From NCBI RefSeq assembly GCF_000407545.1, contig NZ_ASWH01000002.1:620001-684000 (forward strand): a stretch of DNA of 64,000 nt. Direction: 5' to 3'. Shown piece by piece: positions 1 to 8,571 of this stretch. The position numbers and the translations under genes were made by a program. Each line of letters opens with the position of its first letter. The first letter of the stretch is position 1. The notes below the pieces were generated by a model. The model did not search any database. It had not been told where the DNA came from and saw only the letters and a program-made list of their open reading frames with translations. Source of the DNA: Enterococcus gilvus ATCC BAA-350. GTDB lineage: Bacteria; Bacillota; Bacilli; Lactobacillales; Enterococcaceae.

Positions 1-118
1 TTGATTCTCATGCCGTATACCATTCCACTAGTCTTCAAATGATAATTAGCCGTTTAAACCTTTGATCAGTGGAACTGGCATCCTTATTCGTTTTATTGTA
101 TTGTCTTTTAGAATGGCT
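1..118. other. left edge, no callable gene
   Basis: Downstream of the PTS IIB stop on the minus strand. The only minus-strand reading frames are a few codons long before a stop or before the window edge (ATG candidates near 9-11 and 24-26), and none has a convincing Shine-Dalgarno. A IIC subunit gene would be expected to the left of the window, but it cannot be supported here. Confidence 0.4.
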
Positions 119-427
119 TTATAAAGCGCCTTTTGCTTCTAAGATCGGTAGTAGTTTCTCTTCGATTTCTGGTTTGGACACAATATTTTTTAAATAGACA
201 ATGGCTGTTTGCTCTTCGTTGATCGAGAATTTTTCAAATTGTGACTTGAAATTTTGTGCAGTGATGATGATGTCCGAACGTGAAGAAGCTGCTGTGGAAA
301 TATCCACGTGATCCAGCTTTGCATCGACCCCATGTGCATTCAACACATCCTCAGCCGCCATTTGAGCCGCAAAGCTGCTTCCTAATCCTGCTCCGCATAC
401 GAATAAAATTGACACTTGTTTTCCCAT
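119..427 (-). CDS. PTS sugar transporter subunit IIB, ascorbate/lactose-type fold
   Basis: Small cytoplasmic phosphocarrier of about 102 residues. Near the N-terminus it has FVCGAGLGSS, the IIB loop in which the cysteine is phosphorylated by IIA and passes the phosphate to the sugar during uptake. The length and the loop resemble UlaB/SgaB-type IIB proteins, so an ascorbate-like or sugar-acid substrate is possible but not shown. The ATG at 427 is chosen because GGAGAG lies about 7 bases upstream; a longer start at 442 would place that site inside the gene. It lies 48 bp downstream of a PRD regulator on the same strand, which probably controls it. The membrane IIC partner is not in the window. 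Confidence 0.85.
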   Translation of the reverse strand: MGKQVSILFVCGAGLGSSFAAQMAAEDVLNAHGVDAKLDHVDISTAASSRSDIIITAQNFKSQFEKFSINEEQTAIVYLKNIVSKPEIEEKLLPILEAKGAL

Positions 428-475
428 TTTCTTTCTCTCCATTCTTTTTTATCTATTGAACTATGCATAATTCCG

Positions 476-2545
476 TTAACTAAATAAAATTTCCTTGAAA
501 CGATCGACATCCGTTTCTTTGCTTAAACGATCTATCTTCTCTTCATCATTGATCAGAGCGATCAGACTCTTCATGATATTTAAGTGAGAGTAGGAGTCCA
601 CCGCAGCCAGACAAAAGATGATTTTCACGGGATCGTTCTCTTCATTTCCGAATGCGATCGGTTCATTGATCGTAGCAACACTCACGCCTAAGCGGTTGAC
701 CCCGTCTTCCGGCCGCGCGTGGGCCAATGCGATGTACTTCCCGATTACGATATACGGACCATACTCCTTTACTGAGTCGATCATCGCCGTGACATACCTT
801 GGCTCGATCACCCGCTCATTAATCAACGGTTCCGACACTCGCTGGATAGATTCCTCCCAAGTCTTCACCTGCTCATTCAATAAAATGTTGCTGTCTATTA
901 AAACATCTTCTAACATCGGCTGAATCTCCTTCTTGTTTATCGTTAAATGGTTTTGATCAAAAAGCGTTTCCAATTCTTTGTAAATACCTTCAGTCACTTT
1001 TCCCCCGCTCTTCTCAACGGTCTCGATCAGTGCTGAAAATAGATGTGTCGAATCTTGATGATTGACCAAACGTTTAAGTTTTTGATTTTCTGTTAAGAAT
1101 GCCGTAATTCGGCGTTTGCTTTCTTCTTTAATAATGGGTTCTAACTCTAAAACCGGCTTTTCTGAATAACGAATCGCCACCGTACTAAAGATCAAATCCA
1201 CATCCAATTTTTCAATCAACGCTACTTCTCTAGAGCTCAATACGGCCAACACTTCGATATTAAATAACTCTTTCAAATTTTCAGACAACAGCTTGCCAGT
1301 CGCTACCCCGTGGTTGCAGATCACTACTGCTTTATAGATGTAGTGGAGGTCTTGGTTGATCGAACTGACCGAAGTCGAAAAATGAATGGTGAGAAAGGCA
1401 AGCTCGTCCTCACTCAACGTTTTCTTCGTTACTTGTTCGATAGCCGGAGTAAATTGTTGGATCGCTGCATATATATTGCAGTAATTTTTTTTGACCGTTT
1501 CTTTCAGCGGATTGACGATCTGGATATTGCTCTTCACTCGATTGATCATGCCGACTAAATGCTTGTAGAGGCCTTCCTGTAAGGATTCTTCTTTTCTGGA
1601 AAAAGGAATTTTGGTTTTTTCCTCAACAAACTGCATCAACTGGATCGACAACAATTGCGCTTGAACCCATTCGATCGAATTGTTCATGTCCCGCGAATTG
1701 AAGGTATTCAGCATAAAAACAATGTATTTGATCTCCACTTCTGGAGGGGAGAGCTGAAAAGTCTCGCAGATTGCTGTTACAAAATCTCGAATCTCACTTT
1801 GAGGAGTATCCGGTGCCTCCCACGCAGAACTTGCGATAAGGTCTTCTCGTAAATAACGATTCAGCCAAACGGCGGTAAAGACCAGCATCTGATTACGATA
1901 AATCGCGTCTTCTTCCAAATTCACAGACGACGCATACAAGTGATCCAGCTTTTCAAACAATTCTTCCGAAAGATAACTGGACAAAATCCTTCGATTAACC
2001 GAAAATTCTTGCTCAGACTGCGGAGAAATAACACCTACAGAACGATTGATGACCTCATATATCATCGTTCGAATCGACCGCTCTGCCCCCTTCAATACGA
2101 TGCCTTGCTTCGCGACACTCAGTACCTCGATCCCATATTCCGCAAGCATGTTCCTGACCCGACGCATGTCTTCATCCAGCGTACTTTTCGAAATTTGATA
2201 ATCCTCTTCTTTTTGATACAAGAAGACGGGCTTCCTGCTCAATGAAAAAGAAAGAATCAAATCAAACATCCGATTTTCGCGATCCAAATATTGCGTCTCC
2301 TCTGTCGCACCTAAGTGAGACAACAGGGACTTCTTTTCCTCTGAAGATAAAACCAGTCGATACCCTCTTTTTCTCAGATTTTTGATTTCTGAAAAGTGTT
2401 TTTCCACCAAAAATTGATTGATTTCTCGCAACTCATTTCGGATGGTTCGGGTGCTTGTATGAAATTCTTCCTCCAGCTTTGCCAAAGTGACAGGATAATC
2501 AGAAGTTATAAAAATACGTAATATATTAACTGTTCGATCCTTCAT
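476..2545 (-). CDS. PRD-containing transcriptional antiterminator/activator with IIB- and IIA-like domains
   Basis: 689-residue BglG/MtlR/LicR-type regulator. An N-terminal HTH (residues about 1-70, with TSTRTIRNELREIN as recognition helix) is followed by a second HTH region, two PRD domains (about 190-400), a IIB-like domain with VICNHGVATGKLL around 410-425, and a C-terminal mannitol-type IIA domain (about 545-689) whose ALAHARPEDGVN carries the phosphorylatable histidine. Such proteins sense PTS phosphorylation and switch on their sugar operon. It sits directly upstream of the IIB gene, consistent with local control. The start has GAGAGGA 8 bases upstream. A cre-like site at 2631-2645 suggests CcpA control. 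The inducing sugar cannot be read from sequence. Confidence 0.88.
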   Translation of the reverse strand: MKDRTVNILRIFITSDYPVTLAKLEEEFHTSTRTIRNELREINQFLVEKHFSEIKNLRKRGYRLVLSSEEKKSLLSHLGATEETQYLDRENRMFDLILSFSLSRKPVFLYQKEEDYQISKSTLDEDMRRVRNMLAEYGIEVLSVAKQGIVLKGAERSIRTMIYEVINRSVGVISPQSEQEFSVNRRILSSYLSEELFEKLDHLYASSVNLEEDAIYRNQMLVFTAVWLNRYLREDLIASSAWEAPDTPQSEIRDFVTAICETFQLSPPEVEIKYIVFMLNTFNSRDMNNSIEWVQAQLLSIQLMQFVEEKTKIPFSRKEESLQEGLYKHLVGMINRVKSNIQIVNPLKETVKKNYCNIYAAIQQFTPAIEQVTKKTLSEDELAFLTIHFSTSVSSINQDLHYIYKAVVICNHGVATGKLLSENLKELFNIEVLAVLSSREVALIEKLDVDLIFSTVAIRYSEKPVLELEPIIKEESKRRITAFLTENQKLKRLVNHQDSTHLFSALIETVEKSGGKVTEGIYKELETLFDQNHLTINKKEIQPMLEDVLIDSNILLNEQVKTWEESIQRVSEPLINERVIEPRYVTAMIDSVKEYGPYIVIGKYIALAHARPEDGVNRLGVSVATINEPIAFGNEENDPVKIIFCLAAVDSYSHLNIMKSLIALINDEEKIDRLSKETDVDRFKEILFS

Positions 2546-2870
2546 TTATATCTTCCTCTCGTCTAAGGTGAGTATATAACCCTTTATTTTTCTTGATAAG
2601 TAGAGATTTTTGCAATGTTTTTTGGCAACAATGTAAGCGCAACCTAAAAAAGATGTTTTTCTTCTTATAAAGAGCCTTACTTAAATCCGTTATTTTATGC
2701 GTCATTCAGAAGCGTTTATTTTTTTATCAACGACTCTTTTCTACTTTAAGATACCTGATTGCTCATGAAAAAAGAGCCGTTCCGTTGCCTTTTCTTCTGC
2801 TATCTAAACAATAAATAATCGAACGTTAATCATAAAATAACAGATTGTATCAAGTCAATAAATGAAGAGC
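2546..2870. other. gene-free stretch with regulator promoter region
   Basis: AT-rich region between the PRD regulator start and the terminator of the SDR gene. It holds the cre-like site at 2631-2645. No ORF with a ribosome binding site and no other strong repeat was seen. Confidence 0.5.
2631..2645 (+). promoter_or_regulatory. candidate cre (CcpA) site upstream of PRD regulator
   Basis: ATGTAAGCGCAACCT fits the degenerate cre consensus WTGNAANCGNWNNCW at every fixed position. It lies about 90 bp upstream of the regulator start at 2545. Catabolite control of a PTS regulator is biologically plausible, but a single degenerate match can occur by chance. Confidence 0.45.
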
Positions 2871-2873
2871 ACA

Positions 2874-2922
2874 CAAAAAAATACAGTACCTGAATGGCTT
2901 AAACATTCAGGTACTGCATTTT
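2874..2922 (-). terminator. Rho-independent terminator after the SDR operon
   Basis: CAGTACCTGAAT (2884-2895) pairs perfectly with ATTCAGGTACTG (2905-2916) around a 9-base loop. On the minus strand the stem is followed by a T-rich run (the A run at 2874-2881). It ends the operon whose last gene stops at 2930. Confidence 0.9.
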
Positions 2923-2929
2923 CTTTTTT

Positions 2930-3667
2930 CTACGCCTGCACACTTGGCAAAATGGTCATTTCTGTGATAGCCACCTCGTCTGGCTGCTGAATAGCAAACA
3001 GGACGGTTTTCGCTACTGCTTCAGGAGTGATGGCGATTTGATAAAACTCTTCCATCCCTTGTTTGACTTCTTGTGTAGAAATCGTAGACAATAATTCCGT
3101 TGAGATGGCTCCTGGATAAAGCGTTGTAGTGCGAATATTCGTTTTTTCCAACGCAGACTCCATTCGGAAGCCTTCCATGATCGCTCGTACCGCAAATTTT
3201 GTCCCGGTATAAACAGCGTTTCCTGGAAAGACTTTTAACCCTGCAATTGAGCTTGTGGCTAATACATGCCCAGATTTTTGCTTGGTAAAATGAGGAAGCA
3301 CCGCGGCTAAACCATTTAAAACTCCTTTGATATTGCAATCGATCATGTCGTTCCATTCTTCTGTTTTTAGCTCGCTCATATTGCTAGCCGGCATGATTCC
3401 AGCATTCGCAAATAATACATCCACTTTTCCAAAAGTTTTTACCGCTAAGTCAACTAGAGCTTCGACTTCTTCAGATTTCCGTACATCTGTAGTAGCGTAA
3501 ACACTCGTTTCTCCGAATTCTTTTACTAATTGCTGCAACTTTTCTTCTCTCCGGGCGCCCAATACCACCTTCGCCCCTTCATTAACCAGCATTCTTGCAG
3601 TAGCTTCCCCAATTCCAGAGGAGGCCCCTGTGATCACCACAACTTTTCCTTCTATAGTTTTATTCAT
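2930..3667 (-). CDS. SDR family NAD(P)-dependent oxidoreductase
   Basis: Classical short-chain dehydrogenase of 245 residues. The cofactor motif GASSGIG is at residues 14-20, the NAG motif at 88-90, and the catalytic set is Ser140, Tyr153 and Lys157 (YTGTK). The ATG at 3667 is preferred because GAGGG lies 7 bases upstream; a longer frame would overlap the preceding gene. It is the last gene of a five-gene run (AKR, flavodoxin, cupin, CMD-like, SDR) and is followed by a strong terminator. It aligns in register with the SDR at 15877-16620, whose catalytic residues have identical numbering, so the two are paralogues. The substrate is unknown; reactive carbonyls are an inference from context. Confidence 0.88.
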   Translation of the reverse strand: MNKTIEGKVVVITGASSGIGEATARMLVNEGAKVVLGARREEKLQQLVKEFGETSVYATTDVRKSEEVEALVDLAVKTFGKVDVLFANAGIMPASNMSELKTEEWNDMIDCNIKGVLNGLAAVLPHFTKQKSGHVLATSSIAGLKVFPGNAVYTGTKFAVRAIMEGFRMESALEKTNIRTTTLYPGAISTELLSTISTQEVKQGMEEFYQIAITPEAVAKTVLFAIQQPDEVAITEMTILPSVQA

Positions 3668-3684
3668 TTTATCCCTCAATTCTG

Positions 3685-3993
3685 TTAAAAAATATCTTCT
3701 GCTAACGCGAACGCACTCCACGCCTTTGGCCACCCCGCATAAAATGCGAGATGTGTGATCAATGCGACGATTTCTTTTTTTGTCACGCCATTTTTCTTTG
3801 CTATTTTTAGATGTGCTTCTAATTGAGGTGCCCCCATCGCCAACAAGGCTGAACAGGTGATCATACTGCGGTCATGGGCGGAAAGCTCGTCTTCCTTAGC
3901 CCATACTTCTCCAAATAATACATCGTCATTCAACGCTGCAAACTGCGGGGCAAATTCACCTAATCATTCTCTTCCTGCTGTTTGTTTTTCCAT
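3685..3993 (-). pseudogene. carboxymuconolactone decarboxylase-like (AhpD fold) gene interrupted by in-frame TGA
   Basis: The intact frame from ATG 3993 (AGGAG 8 bases upstream) reads MEKQTAGRE, then TGA at 3964-3966, then continues as LGEFAPQFAALNDDVLFGEV through to the stop at 3685. Residues both before and after the stop look like the CMD/AhpD family N-terminus, so this is one gene of about 102 codons with a nonsense codon at position 10. Restart at the TTG at 3933, giving an 82-residue product, is possible but would lose the first helix. The AhpD-type CxxC is not present; the body resembles the gamma-carboxymuconolactone decarboxylase subgroup. Neighbours are a cupin and an SDR in the same operon. 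It may be a true pseudogene, a strain-specific mutation or a sequencing error. Confidence 0.8.
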
Positions 3994-4060
3994 TTGCTAT
4001 GCTCCTATCTTTAAGGTAAACTTTTTTTGCAATTTGGGTTTACTTTATTTATTCAAGTTC

Positions 4061-4471
4061 TTATTTTAGTTGGTCATACCAGTCATCCGATACAGGCTCT
4101 AACCATTCGGGCGTGCCTGCTGTAATAGCGATATGCTCAAACCAACTGTCTTTTGCGGCGCCATGCCAATGCTTGACCCCATCATGGGTGATGACCACAT
4201 CTCCTGCACTTAGACGACGTGCTTCTTTGACTTCTTCTTGGTACCAGCCTTCTCCCCCAGTAACTAACAATAATTGATAGCCCTCGTGATGAATGTGCCA
4301 GTTATTGCGGCAACCTGGTTCAAAGGTCACGTTTGCAACACCTACGTCAACCGTCGGATCAGCGATCAGTGGATGGAGATAGCTTTGACCGACAAAAAAT
4401 TCCGCATACGCTTCGTTCTTTTCGCCAACGGGAAAAATCACGCCATTTTCAACTTCTTTATGTTTTACCAT
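4061..4471 (-). CDS. cupin domain protein
   Basis: 136-residue single-domain cupin. The metal-binding motif 1 is visible as NWHIHHEGYQLLLVTGGEGW and motif 2 as HDGVKHWHGA, giving several histidines and a glutamate for a divalent metal. Small cupins of this kind are commonly found beside carboxymuconolactone decarboxylase, flavodoxin and AKR genes; an isomerase or dioxygenase-like role is possible but not shown. The ATG at 4471 has AGGAGG 8 bases upstream, which decides the start over a longer frame beginning in the flavodoxin gene. It lies 17 bp after the flavodoxin stop and 67 bp before the broken CMD-like gene. Confidence 0.87.
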   Translation of the reverse strand: MVKHKEVENGVIFPVGEKNEAYAEFFVGQSYLHPLIADPTVDVGVANVTFEPGCRNNWHIHHEGYQLLLVTGGEGWYQEEVKEARRLSAGDVVITHDGVKHWHGAAKDSWFEHIAITAGTPEWLEPVSDDWYDQLK

Positions 4472-4488
4472 TCTTTTTTCCTCCTGTT

Positions 4489-5013
4489 TCATGATTGTTG
4501 TTTCGAATAAGAAAGCAACCAATTTTTTATCGCAGTATCTGCGCGTTCACTCTTTGATCCGCGAATCGCTAACCCGGTTTTGATCTCCGCACCGCTGCAG
4601 ACAAGAGACAGCTCCTCCAGACTTGAACCAAAAGCACTGCCTTCATGCGTACAAAAGGGATAGATCACTTTGTCTTTCCACTCATGATCTGCTAAAAAAG
4701 TCTGAATGATCCGCGGATAGGTTCCCCACCAATTAGGAAAACCAAGAAAAACGGTCTTAATTTTTTCTAAATCGATCGGGTCCTTCTGATAGTCCACTCG
4801 TTGAGCTTGTAACTTTTCTAGTCTTGCCTGCTCCACGGCTTCCTCATAATTAACTGGATAGGGAACAATAGGACGGATCGAATACGCGGCTAGTTGTGTC
4901 TGCTCACTGATTATCCTGGCCAATCGTTCGGTGTTTCCGACCGAAATCATTTTTTTCTTACCATCAATATAGTTTTCTCCTGCTCGAGAGAAAAAAATTA
5001 TTATTGAAGTCAT
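4489..5013 (-). CDS. flavodoxin family protein (cytoplasmic)
   Basis: 174-residue flavodoxin-like protein. The N-terminal strand and phosphate loop (IIIFFSRAGENY followed by GNTERLARII) fit an FMN-binding loop, and FLGFPNWWGTYPRIIQTFL is the typical second loop of the long-chain flavodoxin-like group (Flavodoxin_4). There is no signal peptide. Such proteins carry electrons or act as FMN-dependent reductases. The start at 5013 has AAGGAGG 7 bases upstream. It is the second gene of the AKR operon. A related version with a lipoprotein signal is encoded at 13861-14559. Confidence 0.87.
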   Translation of the reverse strand: MTSIIIFFSRAGENYIDGKKKMISVGNTERLARIISEQTQLAAYSIRPIVPYPVNYEEAVEQARLEKLQAQRVDYQKDPIDLEKIKTVFLGFPNWWGTYPRIIQTFLADHEWKDKVIYPFCTHEGSAFGSSLEELSLVCSGAEIKTGLAIRGSKSERADTAIKNWLLSYSKQQS

Positions 5014-5065
5014 CGCACAGCCTCCTTCAAATAGTCCTTCACTATTGATTAAAGTCATAGACCTT

Positions 5066-6049
5066 CTATTTTCCAGTCCGTTCCTTCTCTGATTGCGGAT
5101 AGCGATCGCCAACGATCGTCAACGCAGCCACGGCTTGATTCATCTGGCTTAATTCTTCTTTCGTAAAGGCAATCGTACTCGCCTGGTTATTTTCAGTTAA
5201 TCGGTTGCTGTTTGTGGTGCCCGGAATCGGAACGATCCACTCTCTTTGTGCTAAGATCCAAGCAATCGCGATTTGAGCAGAAGTGGCTTCTTTCTTTTTG
5301 GCGATTTCATGGATCAGGTCAAGAACCCCTTGGTTGGCCGCCATTGCCTCTTGAGTAAAGCGCGGCAGCTCTGCACGGTTGTCGTTTTCATTAGCAATAG
5401 ATTCTTTCGTCATTGTTCCGGTCAAAAAGCCTCTTCCTAATGGGCTATAGGCCAATAAACCTATCCCTAATTCTTCCAGAATCGGAAAAATATCCGTTTC
5501 TAACGCGCGCCACCAGATCGAGTACTCACTTTGAATTGCTGTTAGAGGCTCGATGGCATGGGCTTTTCTGATCGTATCTCCGCTTGCCTCAGACAACCCC
5601 CAATGGCGAATTTTGCCTTCTTTTCTAAATTGCTGGATGGTTTCCGCCACCTCTTCAATAGGAGTATGGGGGTCCACTCGGTGAATATAGTACAAATCGA
5701 TATAGTCGGTCTGCAGCCGCTTAAGTGACCCTTCCAAAGAGGCTCTTAACGTTTTTTTACTGCTGTCGGGAAAATTGGATTGCCCGTCGATCTTAAATCC
5801 CCCTTTCGTAGCGAGGACGATGTCTTTTCGAAAATCTTTGACAGCTTCTCCCACGAGAATTTCATTTGTGTAGGGACCATACACTTCTGCGGTATCGAAC
5901 ATTGTGACGCCTTGGTGAAAGGCTTCTTGCACAACGCGCGCCATTTCCTTTGGCTCTTTGGCAGGTCCACGATGGTGATTCAGCCCCATACAGCCATACC
6001 CTAATTCTGATACCTCCAACTTCTGTTGACCAAGTGTTCTCTTTTTCAT
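5066..6049 (-). CDS. aldo/keto reductase
   Basis: 327-residue (beta/alpha)8 NADPH-dependent reductase. The catalytic tetrad is visible as Asp52, Tyr57, Lys82 and His123 (FDTAEVYG, LATKGGF, YYIHRVD). The C-terminal IPIPGTTNSNRL segment is the usual cofactor 2'-phosphate region. It resembles the YajO/Tas-like group that reduces aldehydes and quinones. GGAGG lies 7 bases before the ATG. It is the first gene of the operon with flavodoxin, cupin, CMD-like and SDR genes, downstream of a LysR gene. A terminator-like hairpin ends only about 18 bases before this start, so its expression may depend on readthrough. Confidence 0.92.
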   Translation of the reverse strand: MKKRTLGQQKLEVSELGYGCMGLNHHRGPAKEPKEMARVVQEAFHQGVTMFDTAEVYGPYTNEILVGEAVKDFRKDIVLATKGGFKIDGQSNFPDSSKKTLRASLEGSLKRLQTDYIDLYYIHRVDPHTPIEEVAETIQQFRKEGKIRHWGLSEASGDTIRKAHAIEPLTAIQSEYSIWWRALETDIFPILEELGIGLLAYSPLGRGFLTGTMTKESIANENDNRAELPRFTQEAMAANQGVLDLIHEIAKKKEATSAQIAIAWILAQREWIVPIPGTTNSNRLTENNQASTIAFTKEELSQMNQAVAALTIVGDRYPQSEKERTGK

Positions 6050-6066
6050 CTAATTGCCTCCTTCAT

Positions 6067-6114
6067 AAAAAAAAATGAGCGATATTCTGAATACATTCAG
6101 AATACAGCTCATTG
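6067..6114 (-). terminator. terminator or attenuator hairpin between LysR and AKR genes
   Basis: AATGAGC (6074-6080) pairs with GCTCATT (6107-6113), and the inner arms ATTCTGAAT and ATTCAGAAT pair perfectly. On the minus strand the hairpin is followed directly by nine T residues. It has the shape of an intrinsic terminator, but the next gene starts about 18 bases later, leaving no room for a separate promoter after it. The inner palindrome could also be a regulator binding site. Confidence 0.8.
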
Positions 6115-6147
6115 TTCCTACTATCTAATGCTTATATCAGCATACTA

Positions 6148-7029
6148 CTATAGCTGAAAAGCATACTTGAAGCGGTTGATCAATTCTTGTACAGCCGGCG
6201 TTTGCAGACGCTTTTTCCAAACCAATACACAGTTTGTTTTGACTGTGGGATACAACGGGATAAAGACGGATTCTTCTAATTTCCGATCAGAAATCGCCCC
6301 CTCAACGGTTAGCGCTGCCCCGACTTTATGATCCACCAAAGGCAAAACATTGAATATCAAATTGAAATTTCCAACAACATTCAGTTGCTCAAACGGACTT
6401 CCCGACCATTTTGCAAGTAGCCTTTGGACCTCTGGACGACTTGAGCATAACAACGGCAGCCCTTTGATATCTTCAGGAGTCAGTACGTCCTTTTTCGCGA
6501 TAAATAATTCTCTAGAAACGAGGATTCCCCATCGCTCTTCCCGAGGCAACAGAAGGGTCTCCACTTCCCTCAAATCAATCGGCTCCAGCAAAACTGCTAG
6601 ATCTAGAATTCCTTTTTCTAGGCGATCAGAAATATCATCACTCGTTCCAGTAACTAGATTGAACTGAATCTGAGGATAGTCGCTGACCAGCTCCTCCAAA
6701 AGCATAGCCACGGTGTCTGAATTGTCCGCTTCTACACAACCAATGGCGATCGTTCCGCTTAGTTGCTCCTTTCGTTGAGCAGAAAAGGCTTGTTCCAGCT
6801 TCTCATCCAACGCCAAGATTTCCTCGGCTCGTTCCTTCAAAAAATACCCATCTTTTGTCAAACTCAACCGATTCTTTTCACGATGAAAAAGCGGTGCACC
6901 GACCGTTTCTTCCAGCTCCTTGATTTGACGACTCAATGTAGGTTGGGTGATATTTAAGATCCGAGCAGCACGAGAGATGTTTCCTTCCTGTGCAACAGCC
7001 CAAAAATATCGTAAAAGTCTGATTTCCAT
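6148..7029 (-). CDS. LysR family transcriptional regulator
   Basis: 293 residues. The N-terminal winged HTH is typical of LysR proteins (residues 1-60, with ISRAARILNITQPTLSRQIK as the helix-turn-helix), followed by the periplasmic-binding-protein-like effector domain (about 90-293). LysR proteins usually activate a neighbouring operon in response to a small ligand. Here it lies 98 bp upstream of, and co-directional with, the AKR-flavodoxin-cupin-CMD-SDR operon, so that operon is the likely target. A hairpin with a T run separates the two. Confidence 0.92.
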   Translation of the reverse strand: MEIRLLRYFWAVAQEGNISRAARILNITQPTLSRQIKELEETVGAPLFHREKNRLSLTKDGYFLKERAEEILALDEKLEQAFSAQRKEQLSGTIAIGCVEADNSDTVAMLLEELVSDYPQIQFNLVTGTSDDISDRLEKGILDLAVLLEPIDLREVETLLLPREERWGILVSRELFIAKKDVLTPEDIKGLPLLCSSRPEVQRLLAKWSGSPFEQLNVVGNFNLIFNVLPLVDHKVGAALTVEGAISDRKLEESVFIPLYPTVKTNCVLVWKKRLQTPAVQELINRFKYAFQL

Positions 7030-7088
7030 AACTTCCGCCTTTTTACTTTTCTTTCACTATAGCAGATTAGCCTAGAGGATTAAAAAGC

Positions 7089-7934
7089 TTACGCGTTGAT
7101 AAGGTCCAGCTTCTCAAGCATATAGGCGATACCGCCCTCATCATGAGACAGCGTGACCTCATCCGCGACAGCTTTTAGTTCCTCTTTTGCATTGCCCATT
7201 GCGATTCCCAGGGCCACGGCTTCAAACATGTCGATGTCATTCACGCCATCTCCAAAGGCGATACATTCAGCCTTTTCCCGTTGAATATGCTGCAGGAGCG
7301 TTTCGATAGCTGTTCGTTTATTGATGTTCTTCAGCCCGATCTCCCCGCTGTCAGGACCAAAGGCCGAAACGGTACTTCTCAGCATTTGGAAATCACCGTC
7401 GTATTCCTCATGAATGACTTCATAAGGAATCGATTGATTCACAAAAGACACTTTGTTCACGTCTTCATAGTCGATTTTGCTGGGATCTTCAATCAGCAAA
7501 TCTAAAAACCATTTGACCGATTGGATTTTTGCTTGCCCTTCTGGTGAATCCTCCGCCGTTTCTCCCAACGTAAGCTGAATGAGCAGCTTTCTCAAGTTGG
7601 CACTCGCAAATAATCCTTGATTCGATTCAAGGTAATATTCTACCTGATGCGCCTCTAAGAACTGGATCAGTTTGTTCAGCTCAGCCGCATCAAATACACG
7701 GTGTAAAATAACTTCTTCTTCCACTTCGCAATAGCCTCCGCCAGCACCGATAATGCCGCTGATCGGCAGTGCAAGCACATCGTCAGGAATCTCAGCTTTT
7801 GACCTTCCCGTACATAAATAAAACTGATTCCCCTGTTCATAGGCTTGCTGGATCGCCTCTTTTGCACTTTCTGGAACACGTCCGCTTTCATTGCACAAGG
7901 TACCATCAATATCCAAAAACACTACTTTTCCCAT
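7089..7934 (-). CDS. Cof-type HAD-IIB family phosphatase
   Basis: 281-residue HAD hydrolase. Motif I is DIDGTL near the N-terminus (nucleophile and acid Asp residues), motif II is CTGRS, and motif IV is GDGVNDIDMF near residue 245. The large cap between motifs II and III marks the Cof/YidA-like IIB class. Members dephosphorylate sugar phosphates, FMN or PLP; the substrate here is not evident. The ATG at 7934 follows a G-rich site (GGGGG, 4-5 bases upstream); a start 15 bases earlier is less likely. It lies 46 bp downstream of a MerR gene on the same strand, possibly co-transcribed. Confidence 0.88.
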   Translation of the reverse strand: MGKVVFLDIDGTLCNESGRVPESAKEAIQQAYEQGNQFYLCTGRSKAEIPDDVLALPISGIIGAGGGYCEVEEEVILHRVFDAAELNKLIQFLEAHQVEYYLESNQGLFASANLRKLLIQLTLGETAEDSPEGQAKIQSVKWFLDLLIEDPSKIDYEDVNKVSFVNQSIPYEVIHEEYDGDFQMLRSTVSAFGPDSGEIGLKNINKRTAIETLLQHIQREKAECIAFGDGVNDIDMFEAVALGIAMGNAKEELKAVADEVTLSHDEGGIAYMLEKLDLINA

Positions 7935-7980
7935 TTTATCCCCCATCATTTTAAAATAACGTTTTGTACAATTTCAGATT

Positions 7981-8394
7981 CTATCTGGTTACACGGTCTA
8001 TCCCAAAAATCTTATGATTTCGTGAAAATTGCGGTTCACAGACTTGAATCATGTGATCGTAATTATCCAATTTCTGTTCTAAGCGAGCAATCGTCGCATG
8101 GATCAGCTTCTGCTTCTCAACCAATTTTTCGTGCTCCTGAATCAAGATTTCCTTCCGTTCCAATAACGTCGCATCGCCCTGTTGATAGAGGGTTGAATAC
8201 CTCGCCAATGACTCGATGGATAGGCCAGAATCGCGCATGTACTTAATAAATTCGACCCACTTAATATCCTCTTCCTGAAAGTCTCGAATACCCAACTCGT
8301 TTCGGGTGATCGGCGGAAGCAGCCCTTGCTTCTCATAGTAACGGATCGTCGCTGGCGTCATATGAAACTTCGCAGCCACTTCTGAAATATTCAT
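7981..8394 (-). CDS. MerR family transcriptional regulator
   Basis: 137 residues. The MerR winged HTH starts at the first residue (MNISEVAAKFHMTPATIRYY, then EKQGLLPPI), followed by a long dimerisation helix around 75-118. There are no paired cysteines of metal sensors; one Cys (VCEPQF) near the end resembles the single cysteine of NmlR/AdhR aldehyde-sensing MerR proteins, although its position is C-terminal. The ATG at 8394 has GGAG 8 bases upstream, so the GTG two codons earlier is rejected. The AKR gene upstream (8572-9552) carries a MerR-type promoter and is a likely target. It is similar to the MerR at 14592-14993. Confidence 0.88.
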   Translation of the reverse strand: MNISEVAAKFHMTPATIRYYEKQGLLPPITRNELGIRDFQEEDIKWVEFIKYMRDSGLSIESLARYSTLYQQGDATLLERKEILIQEHEKLVEKQKLIHATIARLEQKLDNYDHMIQVCEPQFSRNHKIFGIDRVTR

Positions 8395-8571
8395 AGTCAC
8401 CGCTCCTTTTTTAAGTTTTGCCGTTTCACTCTATAATAACCATCCTATTCGTTCAATTCTATCAGTCTTAAGGTTCGGAATAAAGGGAGCTTTGCATAAT
8501 AGCATCCGCATTTCTGATATACGCCCTTTTTTATTGATTATTTGTAAAACGATTAGTGCTTTTCTTCGATT

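Noticed and set aside
3013..3356. Frames overlapping the SDR gene on the same strand
   Set aside because: Out-of-frame shadows of the SDR coding sequence with no RBS.
3964..3966. Selenocysteine at the TGA of the CMD-like gene
   Set aside because: Bacterial SECIS hairpins lie just after the codon and none is seen; the position is not a catalytic residue in the family, and enterococci usually lack incorporation machinery for such proteins.
8470..8560. Possible terminator after the AKR gene at 8572
   Set aside because: Only a weak GGG/CCC pairing over a long loop; no convincing stem.
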